NCBI GenBank assembly: GCA_018697195.1
Contig: CM031878.1
Coordinates: 38,051,893-38,115,892, forward strand
From: Certhia americana
Lineage: Eukaryota > Chordata > Aves > Passeriformes > Certhiidae
Length of the DNA stretch: 64,000 nucleotides
Direction of reading: 5' to 3'
The notes under the pieces were generated by a model. The model searched no databases. It was not told where the DNA came from and saw only the letters and a program-made list of their open reading frames with translations. Positions 46,801 through 60,189 of the stretch are shown piece after piece; position 1 is the first letter of the stretch; each line of letters begins with the position of its first letter. Position numbers and translations under genes: made by a program.

Positions 46801-49779
46801 TGTCACTGTGTGTATTAGAGATTCATTTAACTTCTTGGTAAATGGTTGAAGTCTGATTCCTGCTCACATTGTTAAATATCTGAATCTTTTGGGTTGGACA
46901 GGTTTGGTCCAAATATTGTCCTCATGGGACCAATGTCAGCAGAGAGATGTGGAAGTGATATATGGCAGTAACATCATCTTGGCAGCAATTTGGTCTTTTG
47001 GCTAAATAATTACCATATACTGTCTCATGTAAAATTATGAAAGAGAGATGCTGCTATAGACGATTACTCAGAAGAGAAGCAGTTACATATATGGCTGTGC
47101 ATTTTATGTGATTTGCCAATCCTTTGAGCTTTTCGTTCATGTAAGTCTCTATGAAGAGGATCTAAAGAGGAGGGGAAAGAGAATGACCCCCTCATATGTG
47201 TAGTGTTACTTTTAATCAATATAGAATCATGCATAAATGTGCATGATTGCTAATATCAAGGACATTAGAAAAATGTGGAGCTAAGAACAATTACCAAAAT
47301 GCTGCTAATACTCTAGTCTCATATAAACCTTATATTAAATACCTGCATACACAGCGTGGAAGTCTTTTGTAATTAAACATTTACTTTGTCCAGGACATTA
47401 TCATTGATGATAAGCAAAGCCCTGGTACTATGACAGGAGTGTGGTTAGATTTCATTATTTTTCCAGAACAGAAAGACTGATGCAAACACCATCTACATCT
47501 ATCAGATCCAATAGCAGTAGATTCTGCTATATGATGCAGGTAGACAACCATTCCATGAGGGTTGTAAGCCCCTGGGTCTCCATGAGAGGACTTTAGAAGA
47601 TAGACTATGCTTTTTTAAACCTTTATTTCAAAAATCAAGGAGCAGATGTACATCATTCTGCAGTGTCATCTTGTAATGAATTGGTGTATTGTGAATCTAA
47701 GGATAAGAAAACCAGGCAACAGTCCACTGTAGCAGATTGCAAATAACAGTGAAAGCAATTTAGATCAACTCTGAGTCTTTAAAAGTAATTAAGTACTTCT
47801 GCGGCTGCAAGAGAGGTCTGAGTCAGGGGATAATCCTCCACAGGACAGGGGCAACTCCTTCTTAAAGACCACTCAATTAATTTCACCCTTTCCACCTTTC
47901 TCACCCTAACAGCCACCACTCAGCTCTCCATGGTCTTCCCTCAGCTCCACTTATCCCCTTGTCAGCATCTGGCATAAGGACATTGTTCTTATGTTTCACT
48001 CCTGGTTTCAACAGCACATTTTGCCTGCACAATGCATCTCTAGCCAAAATGCACTGGCAGCCTTTTTGGTTACATGCATGGTTACTGGCTGTGGAGTGAT
48101 TCCAGACTCCAGAGCATGAATTATTCCTATGGTGGAAGAGACTGTGAGGGGGTTTGCTATTGGCCACTAATTAGACTGTTCTTGTTGGGCTTTTGTGATG
48201 AAACAAGGGACAGACTTGTGCTGGAGGCTTGTGACATTTCTTCAGAATTCAGAGTTCCTTAAAGTTTCTAAAAGATGTCTTCTGTGTGCTGGATTTGGGC
48301 TACTCTTCCTACCTGGTGTTCATAAGCCAAGTATTTCTTTTTAAGATTGAAGAAAAAGAATGATTGAGCATATTTTTTCCCTGTAGCCTCTTATTTCTAT
48401 CAGGGTCATTGCATATTCTCACACAATTAATTTTTTTTCCCCTACATCTTTAAAGAATAGGAATATTAAGAGGGGAAAACCTGCTTCTTATCAAAGAATG
48501 TCTTGCTTCCAGATTTATGGAAGATTAAAGTTTACCGCTTGTTAAAGCCTTTTTCAACAAAAGAAAATAAAAACAAATGTTGAAATTGCTCTACACTTTT
48601 TAAAGGCAAAGCCAAAATATGTAGGTTTTGTCAAACTCCTGTTGTGATGTTTTATTGCTGTTTGCACAAGTCAAAGTATTAAATATATGTATTAATCCTA
48701 TCTCCTGTCTTTGTAAATTAAATACAACTTCTATTATTTCTATTAACATTTCATCACAAGCATTTTTTTCCCCTCTCCACTTGGTGGTCTCCATCAGTCT
48801 TTCACTGAGAGTGCAACTGCTATTATTATTAGTAGGTGATTAACACCCTGCTATGGTCATCTTCACAGCATCTTTCCTCTTCACTTTTTTTGCACCACAT
48901 AAAATCCTAGTATGCTTCATAATTTTAAACTACCTATTTTATTGCAAAACAGCTCATTAGTCTGTGATGACTAACCACTAAGCACTTATAAGACAAATCT
49001 ATTTTGAGATAGTAGTTCTCCAAAAAGTAGCAGGATGTTGATAGAGGATGATTCTACTCTTGCCTGTGTGTAGAAATCCACATCAGATTTTTTGTGTTCA
49101 GAATTGTGAGTCCTGTTTCCCTATAACTTCTTAAATATAATTTGGCTTTTGAGATTACAGCATTTCTTTAAAATGAGCAAAATGTGGCTGTGGAAATGTG
49201 GAAATTAGGGATCTTTCTGAAATAAAGAAAGTAAAAAACTTCTTAATTTCGCAGATCAGCTTATCTAGTAAGTGCTTTGGGAAATACATAATTGCTTTTT
49301 AGAGGAAAACTTTCCCTCTTTCATTTTACTGCCATTACCAGTGCATCATCAACATAACTATTTTTTTTTTGATCATGCATTCACCAAGGCAGCTGTCTTG
49401 CATTGAATTTCAGTCAGCACAGGAACCCATATCTGCAAGTAGAACTTGTTACCAATGATTACTTTGAAAGGCAAAGAGAGAGGAGCTGAGGAATAGTTTT
49501 TAGGCTAGTCTGAACACAGAATCTACTGGTATGATCCTAGCTTAAAATGTATATTGATATAGATCCAATATAAACATTAGTCACTAATCACCTATGAAAA
49601 AACATATTCTCTCTGAGAATTAAATACTGTCTGGCCTTTTTCATCATTACTTAAAAAACACATTTTCTGCTTCCTTTAAATATGTTCCTTTCTATATATG
49701 TATACACAGACGAATACATGTAGATGAGGTCCCCCTTTGAATTAAATATTGTAAGAGAGATTTCAGAGTAACAGAGAAC
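43831..49779. other. AT-rich non-coding stretch with an RFX-like motif pair
   Basis: No gene or transposon recognised across almost 6 kb. The only motif cluster I picked out is at 45790-45832, listed separately. T/A homopolymer runs occur, for example at 45653-45663. Confidence 0.5.
45790..45832. promoter_or_regulatory. pair of RFX (X-box) like sites
   Basis: GTTGCCATGGAGAT (45790-45803) and GTTGCTTGGCAAC (45820-45832) both resemble the RFX-family palindrome GTTGCCATGGCAAC, the second with one base less between half-sites. Two within 45 bp suggest an enhancer or cilia-gene type element, but no promoter is seen nearby. Confidence 0.35.
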
Positions 49780-50113
49780 TCTCCTCTCCTCTCCTCTCCT
49801 CTCCTCTCCTCTCCTCACNNNNNNNNNNNNNNNNNNNNNNNNNNNNNNNNNNNNNNNNNNNNNNNNNNNNNNNNNNNNNNNNNNNNNNNNNGACCGAGTT
49901 TTCTCCTCTCCTTCCTCTCCTCTCCTCTCCTCTCCTCTCCTCTCCTCTCCTCTCCTCTCCTCGAACTCGAACTCGAACTCGAACTCGAACTCGAACTCGA
50001 ACTCGAACTCGAACTCGAACTCGAACTCGAACTTTCCTCTCCTCTCCTCGAACTCTCCTCTCCTCTCCTAGAACTCTCCTTGAACTCTCCTCTCCTCGAA
50101 CTCTCCTCTTCCT
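49780..50113. repeat. CTCCT pentamer and CGAACT hexamer satellite around an assembly gap
   Basis: CTCCT units (49780-49816) run into Ns, resume at 49901-49960, and pass directly into about 12 perfect CGAACT hexamers (49961-50033). Mixed blocks of CTCCT with single CGAACT or AGAACT units follow to about 50113. The hexamer yields an open VR-repeat on the minus strand, an artefact. Confidence 0.95.
49819..49891. other. assembly gap (73 Ns)
   Basis: Unresolved bases inside the pentamer satellite. True length unknown. Confidence 1.
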
Positions 50114-50412
50114 CTTCCCTTTTCCCCCTTCCCCTACTGAGAGAGTAACTACAGTATATTCTTTCCTTGCTTTAGAAACAAACTGACCCAAGGGAGTGTT
50201 TAGTGTATCGTAAATTGGACATTTTTAAGTCAATATGCCACAGAGGACAAACTGCAGGGGCCCTTCTCCCTCTAGGGCTTTAACTAAAAACCCTTTTCCA
50301 TTACCCACAGACACATTTCTCAGTTTAATTTTCAGACCTCCTTTGTAACTTCCTGCTATTCTGTTCTTCAAAGGGCAGCTGAAAAAGTTATCTTTGTTGC
50401 TTTTTTCTTTTT

Positions 50413-50465
50413 CAGTCATGAGGTAAAATCATGTCATGAGGTAAATTCAGTCATGAGGTAAAATC
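50413..50465. repeat. three tandem copies of an ~18-bp unit
   Basis: CAGTCATGAGGTAAAAT is followed by two near-copies (ATGTCATGAGGTAAATT and CAGTCATGAGGTAAAAT) in direct tandem. Confidence 0.9.
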
Positions 50466-50520
50466 TTCTTATCAGACATCAAATACAGCAATTTGCAGCC
50501 ATTCTAAAAGTTTTCAGAAC

Positions 50521-51395
50521 ATAGGATCATAGAATGACTTAGGTTGGAAGGACCTTAAAGGTCGTCTACTTCCAACCCTATTGGTGTGAACAGAGACAGC
50601 TCCCACCAGACCAGGTTTCTCAGAGTTCCATGCAACCTGCCTTTAAACAGTCGTAGGGATGGGGCACACACAACTTTTCTTGACATCCTATTCCAGTGCC
50701 TGAGCATTCACGCAGAAGACAATTTCTTCCTATTATCTAATCTAAATCTACTCTCAGTTTGAAGCCATTCCCCCTTGTCCTGTCACTGCATGCCCTGTAA
50801 GTAGATTGGCTTTCTGGGCTGGGAGTGCCCATGGCTGGGTCATGTCCAGCCTCTCAACACCCAGCACCCCCAAGGCCTTCTCACAGGGCTGCTCTGATCT
50901 ATTCATCCCCCAGCCTGGGTTGGTACTGAGGGCTGCCCCAACCCTGATCCAGCACCTTGCACTTGGTCTTCTTAAGCCTCATGAGATTCCCATGGGCCTG
51001 TCTGTCAAGCTTTTTCATGTCCCTCTGGATGGCATCCCATCCTTCAGGTGCATAAATACCACTACTCAGCTTGGTGTCACCAAGACTTGTGTCAGCAGAC
51101 TTGCTGAGGGTGCACTAGATCCCTTTGTCATTAATGAAGATATTAAGTGCCACTGGTCCCATTACACACCCCTGGGGGACACCACTTGTCACACATGTCC
51201 ATGAGGAGTCTGAGCTGTTGACCGCTGTCCTCTGGATGTGACCATCGACCCAATTCCTTATCTGTCCAAGAGTCTACCCATCAAATCCATCTGTCTTTGA
51301 TTTACAAAGAAGGATGTTGTGGGCAACCATGTCAAACGCTTTACAGGAGTCCAGATCAATTATATCTGTAATCCTTCCTCTGAGCAGGCCACTCC
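50521..51395 (-). mobile_element. CR1 LINE fragment, 5' truncated
   Basis: Minus-strand CR1. Its 3' end is at 50521-50535 (minus strand TTCTATGATCCTATG). Inward lie the conserved 3' UTR/RT C-terminal sequence, the GPMGI-like and KFNKAK-like regions in decayed form, and at 51300-51390 a DLDSCKAFDMVAHNILL block, the RT motif A region. It begins in RT, so it is truncated as is usual for CR1. Frames are broken. Confidence 0.88.
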
Positions 51396-54300
51396 ATTTC
51401 TGGTGGCTGCTTTTGTGACAGGGAGGGCAGAGTTTGATTCCACCAGTATATCTCCCTTTCTGATTCTCACTCTTTAACCATTCAACATCATCCCATAGCA
51501 AAGAAAGGAAAAGAAAAAAGAAAAAAAAGAAAAAAGAAGAGAACTTCATCCCCCTCAGATAATAAATTCAATTATGGGATGCAGTCTTAATGTTCTGGAG
51601 ATAGATTTTCTTCTGTCTCTCCTGTTCTCTAGAAAGTTTGACTTTTTCTCATTGTCAGAACCTAAACACCTAAATACAGTGTGTCAGTATTCTGACAAAG
51701 TAAATTCCTATGCATCCTTTATTCTTTGTCCCCTCCTGTGAGTCCTCTTTCCAGAGACCTGCCTTTGATGGAGGTCTAAGTCTCATCAGCATGGGTATGC
51801 TATCAACAAAACAAGGCTGGCTCACTTCCTTTCTTCATGCCTAATTAGCCAGAGAAGAAATTTTCAAAGATACCCAATAGGAGTTGGTTTCATGTGAATT
51901 CTGAGAAAAGTTTTGTTATTTGCTTTTTTTTTGTGAAGAAATACACAGTTTAATGAGATTTTCTGCTCCTCCCCGTTTTCTTCAAAGGATTATATGAGAA
52001 AAAGTTAACAACTCAAAAACACTGAAATGTGTTAGCCCCAGAAACAACTCCTTTAGCCTTTCTGCCTTAAAATTCCATTAACATATTTTAAAATAATGGG
52101 AGATTTCCCCCCGTCCCCATTTATTCTAGTTTTGTACTAAGCTGCACTGTAGTTATTTTGTTGATCACTACAGTTTTGAACAAACCACACTTTTTGAAAG
52201 CAGGCTGTGAAACGGTCAGGAATGGTCTTGAGATGTTACATATGATGGGACTTTGACCTGTATCTATTCCTTGTAATGTTTTCTTCAGAGAAAACATTCC
52301 CTTATCACTAAGATGGCTGTGCCTTCTCATCTGGTCTCCAACAGCTGGCATTCCTGGTGGTGTCTCTTGGCCAGCATACATAAACAGCTCAGTACTGCCC
52401 ACCCACATTTGCTGTGAACACTGATCTCAGAGGTTCTCTGTCACTCAGCTGGATTTTCATAGCACCTTTTTCTTAACCTTTGCTAAAAATGAGTGTGATC
52501 TGCATTACCCCAACCAAACATCCTGCTATCAATTAATCTGGAAGCTGCATTTAAATACAGGGTGGTGTGTGCTGTCTGCATGCCATGGAGCCAGATTTTA
52601 ATCTGTGTGGTGCGGACAGCTGGGGTCAGATGATGTAAAAAAATGTGGTCCCAAACTTGGACATTCTCTTGAAAATCTAGGTTTGTGTATCAGTGTGTGT
52701 TTGTATACAGGCACCACAGTATTGGCAACAGCTACTGTACACGCTGCAATCCTTTGGAGCTTTTTTCCCTGAATTTTGGCTTATGTTTACATCCCTGTCA
52801 CTCCTTTAGAATCCCTCATGGGTTACCTTCCCCTTCTAGCTAAAACAATAAGTATGCCCTTCACAAACTCTCAAAAGCACAGCTTTATCCTCTTGTCTCT
52901 GTAACTGTAGATAACAACAGGGCCACCATAAATGACATGCATTTACTGTTTCTGGCATGCATCACAGACACATGTGGGATACACTTCTAGAAGCTCTGTA
53001 AGTAATTCTCGTCACGGGAACAAACTGGACTCTAATTTTTTTTCATTTCAAATCTATAAAGTGGAAAGCATAAAAATTGCTATATAATAACACTCTATCA
53101 CATAAAATGGTTGAATTTTGCAGTTGCAATGCAAAGCTTACACTAAGTTGAAAACACACAGTGAAAACACAGAGTAACTTCTAATGTAATTTTGCATGTT
53201 CTAACTTCCAGTAAAGCTATGACTTGGAAACTTTTTATGTTTTCCTTGAAGATAAATTTTTCTTTCCTTGTAAAAACTAAAATTCCCTAGGAAATACATA
53301 TTTTTTTTTTTAAATTAAAGTTTGGAAATGGAATTTGTTACTATTACAATGGCATGTTTTGACTTTTGGAAACAATGAGACAGAAGCAGTTTAAAATAAG
53401 CAGTACTAGCTTCCTTTAGTGAAGGCAAGCTTGCAAAGGCAATCTAAATGTGTACCATCACCTTTTGAGTACATTACAAAATAATGTGAATTTTGTAGAA
53501 TATGTACAACCAGTTTCAAAGAAAAGCTTCAGAAACTTGCAGGATGCAATCACTTGTGCCTAAGGAAGATATAACTGAGCATGCAGGAGCACAGATCAGA
53601 TAGAACATCCGTAGGACACAGACAAGAAATTGTGGTGATGTCAACCAATCATGATGAGGGGCAGTCAGCACAAATATCTCTAGCATTTCTCTTTACTTTT
53701 TTAAAGATTGTTTGATGGCATCTTCTAGAAAAGCTGATTCCTGGTAGACAGATCTCACAACATTTTTCACTGAAAGAGAATGGCTTTCAGTCTGCACTGA
53801 AACATGGGAATGTAATGACTGGGAAGGCAGAGCAGAATAAACCAGTATGAAATATTTCAGAACTCTGAAGAGAATATTCTGATTCTTTTCTTGTGACAGA
53901 AACTTGAAAGTCCATTTGAAAAAGACTTCAACTACTAAACAAGAAAACAGAAGAAATCTATCAATATTAAGAAGGAATATTCTGATAGCCTTTTAAAGTC
54001 ATACTACAAGACTGAAATTATTTATTTAAATCCATTTTTATTAGAAATTTCTGAAAATAGCACAATGATTTGAGTTTAAATGAAAACAAATTTTGAAATA
54101 ACATTATTACCAGTTCCCACACAGCTCCCCTTTGAAGTTTTTAGCTGTGAAGTCAATTAATAACTAAGATAAATGCCAGATGGGTTTTTGCCATGTGGAT
54201 GTTATGTGAGTTGAAATTGTTCTTTTTCTTTTCCTTCCTATTTTCCTTTTTTCATGTAAAAGTGGGAGATTAAACTCAAGAAAAGCAATTGTTGGTCAAT

Positions 54301-55835
54301 ATGTGAAAAAAAATGTTTGTAAAAGTTTAATAGTCTATCCTAAATTTCCTCCTACAGTATGGTGTCTAACTTTCACCATAGTCTAAGACTGGAGATGGAC
54401 AGATGGACATTTTGATATGAGATGACCAAATCCATTCCTGTTGAGGCTTTGAACAGTCACAGACCTTCCAGATACTCTGAAACTCTACTTTGATCTTGCA
54501 TCCAGTGTCACCAAATCTGGACTCCCAGTCTTGTTCCTCAGCCTTTCTAAGAATTCTTCTGTCTTTATGAACCTATTTAGAGTGTGAAAACTTACATCTT
54601 TCTGCCCTCATCAGATGGAAACAAAGTAATTGCTCACTCAGAAATGTTCAGAAGATTGATCACAAGAATGCTAAATCTCCATGATGGTTCTACTCTTTCT
54701 GACATAACAGCAATTTGGAATCTGCTGAGATTTACTGCTTATAACACTGTTGATTTCTCTATAGTTGTGTTCTTTTTAGGCAATTTGATAGTCTGATAAA
54801 CAGTAATACTTTATGAGAATGGAAGCTTGTCCTACAGATGCCTTTCCTCTTGAGGAAGGCTGAGTTGGGGCTTTCGGTATGCCATATTTTCCAAAATATT
54901 GCATTCTGAAGTACAGCTGAAGTACAGCTCTCTGAATTAGTTTCTGTGCCACTGTAGGAATGTGAGCTGCATGATTCCAGATAAGGCTTTTCACAGGCTT
55001 AATCTTTAAGGATTTAAACTTTAAGGATTCACTGAGGAGTTGTCTTCTTTTGGCCTGTCTTTTTCTTTTGGTTTCCTAGGTACCATTGACTCTTGTCTTA
55101 AGACATTGTAAAGTTGCATTTTAGATCATTGTATTAGCAGTGTAAATTTTACATCTAATCTTTTCTTACACTTAGTATAAGTGTAAGAAAAAGTTGGTGT
55201 AAACCAAAAAGGTTTCTAATGCATTTTCATGGCTAATTTTCCTGATGGCTTGGAAAGCTCATAACTTCTGATGGCAAGGAACTGTGTCTTCTTTGGAGAA
55301 CCTTGCAGAAGTTCCTCCTAACTCTTTCTGGACTTCTAGTCTGTGACTACCAAACATTCAGGTATTAAGATTGCACAAACTGTTACCTTACAGTAAAGAC
55401 CTGCAATTCCTCAGATGCAAAAGGGGATCAATTATCTTTCCCTTCCTGAACTATAATCCAAACCTAACACCTAAAAATGGTTTTAACTTTCACTTTCTCA
55501 ACAGTTCTGTTGATTGTTCACATATTTAAAGTTCAGTGAGACTGTAATACACGAGTTCAATTTAATTGCTGCATGCCCTAATAAGAATCACTTCTGGGAT
55601 GTTTTTAAGAATGTTTTACCTTTTGAAAGTGTTACTGTGATATCCACAAGGAATGGAGTTTGCAAAAGCAAATAGCTGAATTTGACTAAAAAGGCAATTT
55701 CAAACACAAAACATTTTCAAAGAACAAAACCTGCCTGCTGACAAAAACAGTTTGGAACAAAGAATGCTTTGCTGCAAAATTGGCTAGAATAGTTTTGAGG
55801 AAGGCTGCTGCTGCTTGATTTGCACATTCAGAACA
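51396..55835. other. AT-rich non-coding stretch
   Basis: An A/G-rich tract at 51499-51541 sits next to the CR1 truncation point. A perfect inverted repeat lies at 55161-55191, and an 11-bp tandem duplication (CTTTAAGGATT) at about 55003-55029. No gene recognised. Confidence 0.5.
55161..55191. repeat. 14-bp perfect inverted repeat with 3-nt loop
   Basis: Arms TTTTCTTACACTTA (55161-55174) and TAAGTGTAAGAAAA (55178-55191) around GTA. The hairpin is short for a microRNA precursor. Confidence 0.9.
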
Positions 55836-55990
55836 TCACAGAATCATTCAGGTTATAAGGGGCCTTTGGAGTTCAATCAGTCTAGCTGCCCAAAGCAGGT
55901 TTCACAGGATTTTACCCAGATTTTTTTCCTGGTTTACTTTTGCACTGATGAAGTATCTATAGACTCTCTCTTTGTCACCTCTTGTCAATT
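55836..55990 (-). mobile_element. short CR1 3' end
   Basis: The plus strand reads CACAGAATCATTCAGGTT..AAG, then a decayed CR1 3' UTR (GCCCAAAGCAGG block). It is the usual short 5'-truncated CR1, minus orientation. The inner edge is approximate. Confidence 0.7.
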
Positions 55991-57121
55991 GCAACTCTAC
56001 AAGCAATGCTGAGCTGTGGCTCACAATCAGGAATAGCACCAACCCTGCATGATCCAGGCAATGTTCCTAAACTGCAGATTGACTGTTTCTTTTTGCATAT
56101 TGTCCTTATTTAGAGTTCTCAATCCTAAGAATAAGGAGCAAATGTTTCAAAATAGCCATGTAGTTCTACAGTACTGAAATAAATGTTTGAGTATAAAACC
56201 ATGCAACTCCTGCTTTAGGTCTATATTATGTCCCTTCCTTTCCATTACCTACTATTATCACTCACACAACTAACTTACATCAGTGCAAAAGAATAACTTT
56301 AAAAGTCCCATTTATAACTACTCATGGAAATGAACATTTAAATTTAGAATTTTAAGTATTCTTGTCAGAAATATTGCTGCACGCTCAAGTAGTCTGGGAC
56401 CAGCAACAACGTGATATGAACTAGCTGAAACTAACCAGAACAGCAAAAAAACCCACAGCCCTTAATACGTGATTTACTACTGAATAAATTAAAAAAAACC
56501 TCAACTGATCACCTTTAGTATGTATTTTGTAAAATATTTTAATACCTTGAAATAAAATTTAAAAAAATAAGAAAATAGAAGGCAACTGTCACGGTTTTTG
56601 GCATGGCTATTAAGCAAAAAAGACACTTGAACTATTTACTTATAGTAAAAAAAAAATTGTGACTATTCATACACTGTGCAATAAGGACAACAGTTTAACA
56701 CCCCTGAGGAAGATTGCTGTATTGGACATATTTATGTTGATTCATGCCAAAAATATTTATTGTGATCCAAATTATACACACTATCTATGATGCTTTGTAT
56801 TTGCTGAGTTACTGTAGTGCCTGTCTCTTTTACATCGCATGGCGATAACACAGAAACTATTAATTTCACTAAGCAATGCGTGCCTTTTGCAGAACAGAAA
56901 ATGCATCATTCTGGGATTTTGTGTTCACAACATTTTTCTTTAAACATATTAAACCTTCTCTTTTCCTCATTTCCTGGTTGAACACTCATTACACAAACAA
57001 AAGTTTTAACTGATTATAATAATCTCAAATTCTTCACTACCATCTACCTGTTGTCCAGGTTTTCATAAACTGATGGTGTTCATCTGCCTGGTTTTCTCCA
57101 GAATAGACTAAGGACCTGCGC
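55991..57121. other. AT-rich spacer
   Basis: Nothing recognised. Confidence 0.5.
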
Positions 57122-57692
57122 TGTTTTGGCCTGGGGTAGCGTTAACCTTCTCGGTGCTGGTGTGGGGCTGAGTTTTGGATGTGTGCTGAACACAGGGTTG
57201 ATAAAGGAGAGATGTTTTTGCTGACACTGAGCAGGGCAGGGCTTGCACAGAGCCAAGACCTTTTCTGCTTTTTGTGCTACCATGATGGGGAGGAAGTTGG
57301 GGAGGGCACAGGAAGCTGGGAAGAGACACTGCCAGGACTGGTGACCTAAAATGACCAGGGGGATATTCCAGACTATATGACATCATGATTGGGCTATAAA
57401 GCTGAGGGAACTAAGAAGGAAGTGGGACCATTTGGAGTGATGGCATTTCTTTTCCCAGGTTACTGTTATGTGTGATGGGGCCCTGCTCTCCTGGAGATGG
57501 CTGAACACCTGCTTGCTCATGGGAAGCAGTGAATTAATTCCTTGTTTTGCTTTGCTTGTTTACATTCCCTATTAAACTGTATTTATCTCAGCCCATGAAG
57601 GCTTTTACCCTTCCAGTTCTCTCCCTGACCCTGCTGGTGGGCAAATGAGTGAATGATTCTGACATTTGCCAGGGTTGGTAAATTCTGGGAAC
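57122..57692 (+). mobile_element. solo LTR, ERVK-like structure
   Basis: A GC-richer island of about 570 bp starting TGTTTTGGCCTGG and ending near ..GGGAACA. It carries LTR signals in order: an ATGACATCAT CRE-like site (about 57377), a TATAAA box (57395-57400), and an ATTAAA polyadenylation signal (57571-57576), followed by a pyrimidine-rich U5. This is the U3-R-U5 order. No internal retroviral sequence or second LTR is nearby, so it is a solo LTR from recombination. The exact ends and target duplication could not be fixed. Confidence 0.65.
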
Positions 57693-60189
57693 ATGTTAGA
57701 ATAAAACAAAAGAAAAAAATAGGAGAAGAAGTCATCTTTTACTTTCACAAGTAGATCTGGTATAGATTATCTGTTTGCTTAATCCAAAGTAACTTCTTAG
57801 CATATACTTCATTATCTTTAAAACAGACAATCTTGGAAATAATAAATGGGATTTATTAACCTTCAAAGAGAGTTGAACTATAAAACAGAGGCAGTTATTT
57901 GCACATGAAAGTAATGATGATTTTGATCCTGCTTGGTTTTTCTTGGAAATAAGTGAAAGAAACGAAAAAATCAGTACCTGTGGAAACAAAAATCAAGGTG
58001 TTAGAAATAGGTAGATTTTCAATATTTAGTTTCTTGGGATAAAAAATGAAAATATGTGCAAAAGCATACAACAAAGAATTGGCCTTTGCTTTTGCCTTTT
58101 GCTTTTGAAGAAGCTGCAGCATAGCCTCACAATTCCCAGGAAAATTTTAGCATTATTTTGTCTTACAATGCTTCATATATTGTTTCATTTAGATTTGTAA
58201 TTCTATATTTGCTAAGATACCCATGAATGACTGATACCTATCCCTACCTAAGCCAGCAGCCAACTGTGACCCAGGGACTGAAGAAACCAAAATTATGATG
58301 TGCCTTTGCATGTTCTTTTCTCCTCTCTACTCTTGCCAATGCAAAACAGGGTTATTTGCCATTGTCTTAAAAAGATTAATGTTTTAAGGTTTTATTGTAA
58401 GGGAGCCTTTTTTCTGAGATCTGAAATTTTATCTCAATTGAAACTAACTAACTTATTTTATTAAGGAAAATAAGTACCGGACTGCTGAACACTCATTTAT
58501 GAGTTCTGAAGGAAGGAATACTTTTGGAGTTAAATTAAGAAAGCAAATCAGTTGACAGATGCCACTGGTATTACCAAATACATTCTTACCTGCTCCAGGA
58601 ATTACATAATAAATAAACTGCATTTTAATATATGTATGTAGTTTTAGTCTGTTAGGAAAGAGTGCATCCATCATGAACAGTAGAGTCTCTTAAATAAATC
58701 CTGAAAGACATGTTAAAGTAAAGGACATCATGAGATGACACTGCTGGATTTGTTAAATGTGGAAGGGATTCAAGAATCGTCATGCCTCTCTTTCCACAAA
58801 CAAGCAGAAATTTTGACAGGAGGCAGCAAATACTGAATAAAATGGATGGGGTTGTCTGGAGTAAGGTAATAATGGACACAGCCTTACCTCTCTTGATGAG
58901 AATATTTGTTTTGATTACAGCAGAATTAAGTCTTTTTGCCAAAAATGATTAATCTGATTGATAAACAGAAGGACTACTCAAAAGAATGATTGACATGATT
59001 AACCACTTAAAATCAGTACAAAATGTCATGCTTTATTCATTCGCCAGAAAAAGTCCTGCTGACGATACCCATTTCACTGTGAATTTAGTTAGAGGCTTTG
59101 CCCCTTCTGTAGCAGACACTTGAAGATCAAACCCCATATTTCTGTTATTTGCTGCCCACTTTAGAGACTTCAGTGGGAGCTCTGAAACTGCAGTGAAGGC
59201 AGACTCTAATTTTAAAATACACTGCAGCCATTATTTGAATTACATTTCCTTTTAAGTTCATTACTTCTTACTCGAATTACATGCTGTATGAATCTCACTA
59301 CTTGGGTTTTCTGTGTCCTCTGGAGAAAGGCTGACTCTAACTTGTAGTACAAGAAGGTCACGCATTTCAATCAGTCTGCAGTTGTGAACAGAAATTATGG
59401 CTTGGTGACATTTACTCTTTTTGGTTTTAACTGCAGTCCTTGAATGGTGTTCTAGTGTGGAATACCACTTTTTTCATGGCAATGCATAACCACATACCTT
59501 TAGCCTGAGATAATTTCCTCTAATCTCTAAAATAAAACATTCGTGAAGAGCCATTGATTGAAGCTCAAAAAATGAACTTTCAGGCTCTTTTGTTTCAAAG
59601 CGAGTGATTTCTCTTCTGGTAACAGAAGGGAAGTCCTGGCTCCTTAAACATCATAAATGTAATCAAACTTGTGCTTGTGGTAACAAACAGAAAATGCAAT
59701 AGAGGCAGCTTTGCACTGCAGACTAGTGGGGTTCGTTTAGTCTCAAAGGCCAATTGTACAAATCCCAACCTAAGTGTAAGACATCTGGGAAATGTATTTA
59801 CAGTGACTCTAGCATCCTTCTTTTCTCTCTGGCTTCTTGTGAAAACCCTAAATGAATCACAGGCTGGAGTCTGACTTGGAGCTGAGAAAATACTCCTTTT
59901 AGTAAAAGAAAGAGAGTTAATTACTCAGTTTGAAAGCCAACAGGAGAAAACCCGTCTTTTATTAATTACTAGGTAATCATATGTTAGGAAGCACTGGAAA
60001 AATGTATTTTAGTGTACTCAGGAGAATTTTATGTGAGAAGAGAAAAATGCTCAACTTCAGGAGCTCTGCCTGAGGTCTGTATCTGTGACAGGTGACCCCA
60101 CAGGAGAAGCAAATTAACCAGGTCTGGAGAAGACAACACCTTGGTGAAGGGCAATCTCACCCTATTCTTTGAGAAGTAAGACCTATTGC
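57693..60189. other. AT-rich spacer
   Basis: Nothing recognised beyond short random open frames. Confidence 0.5.

Noticed and set aside
49763..50191. 142-codon ORF with VR repeats across the N gap
   Set aside because: Translation of the CTCCT/CGAACT satellite and unresolved bases.
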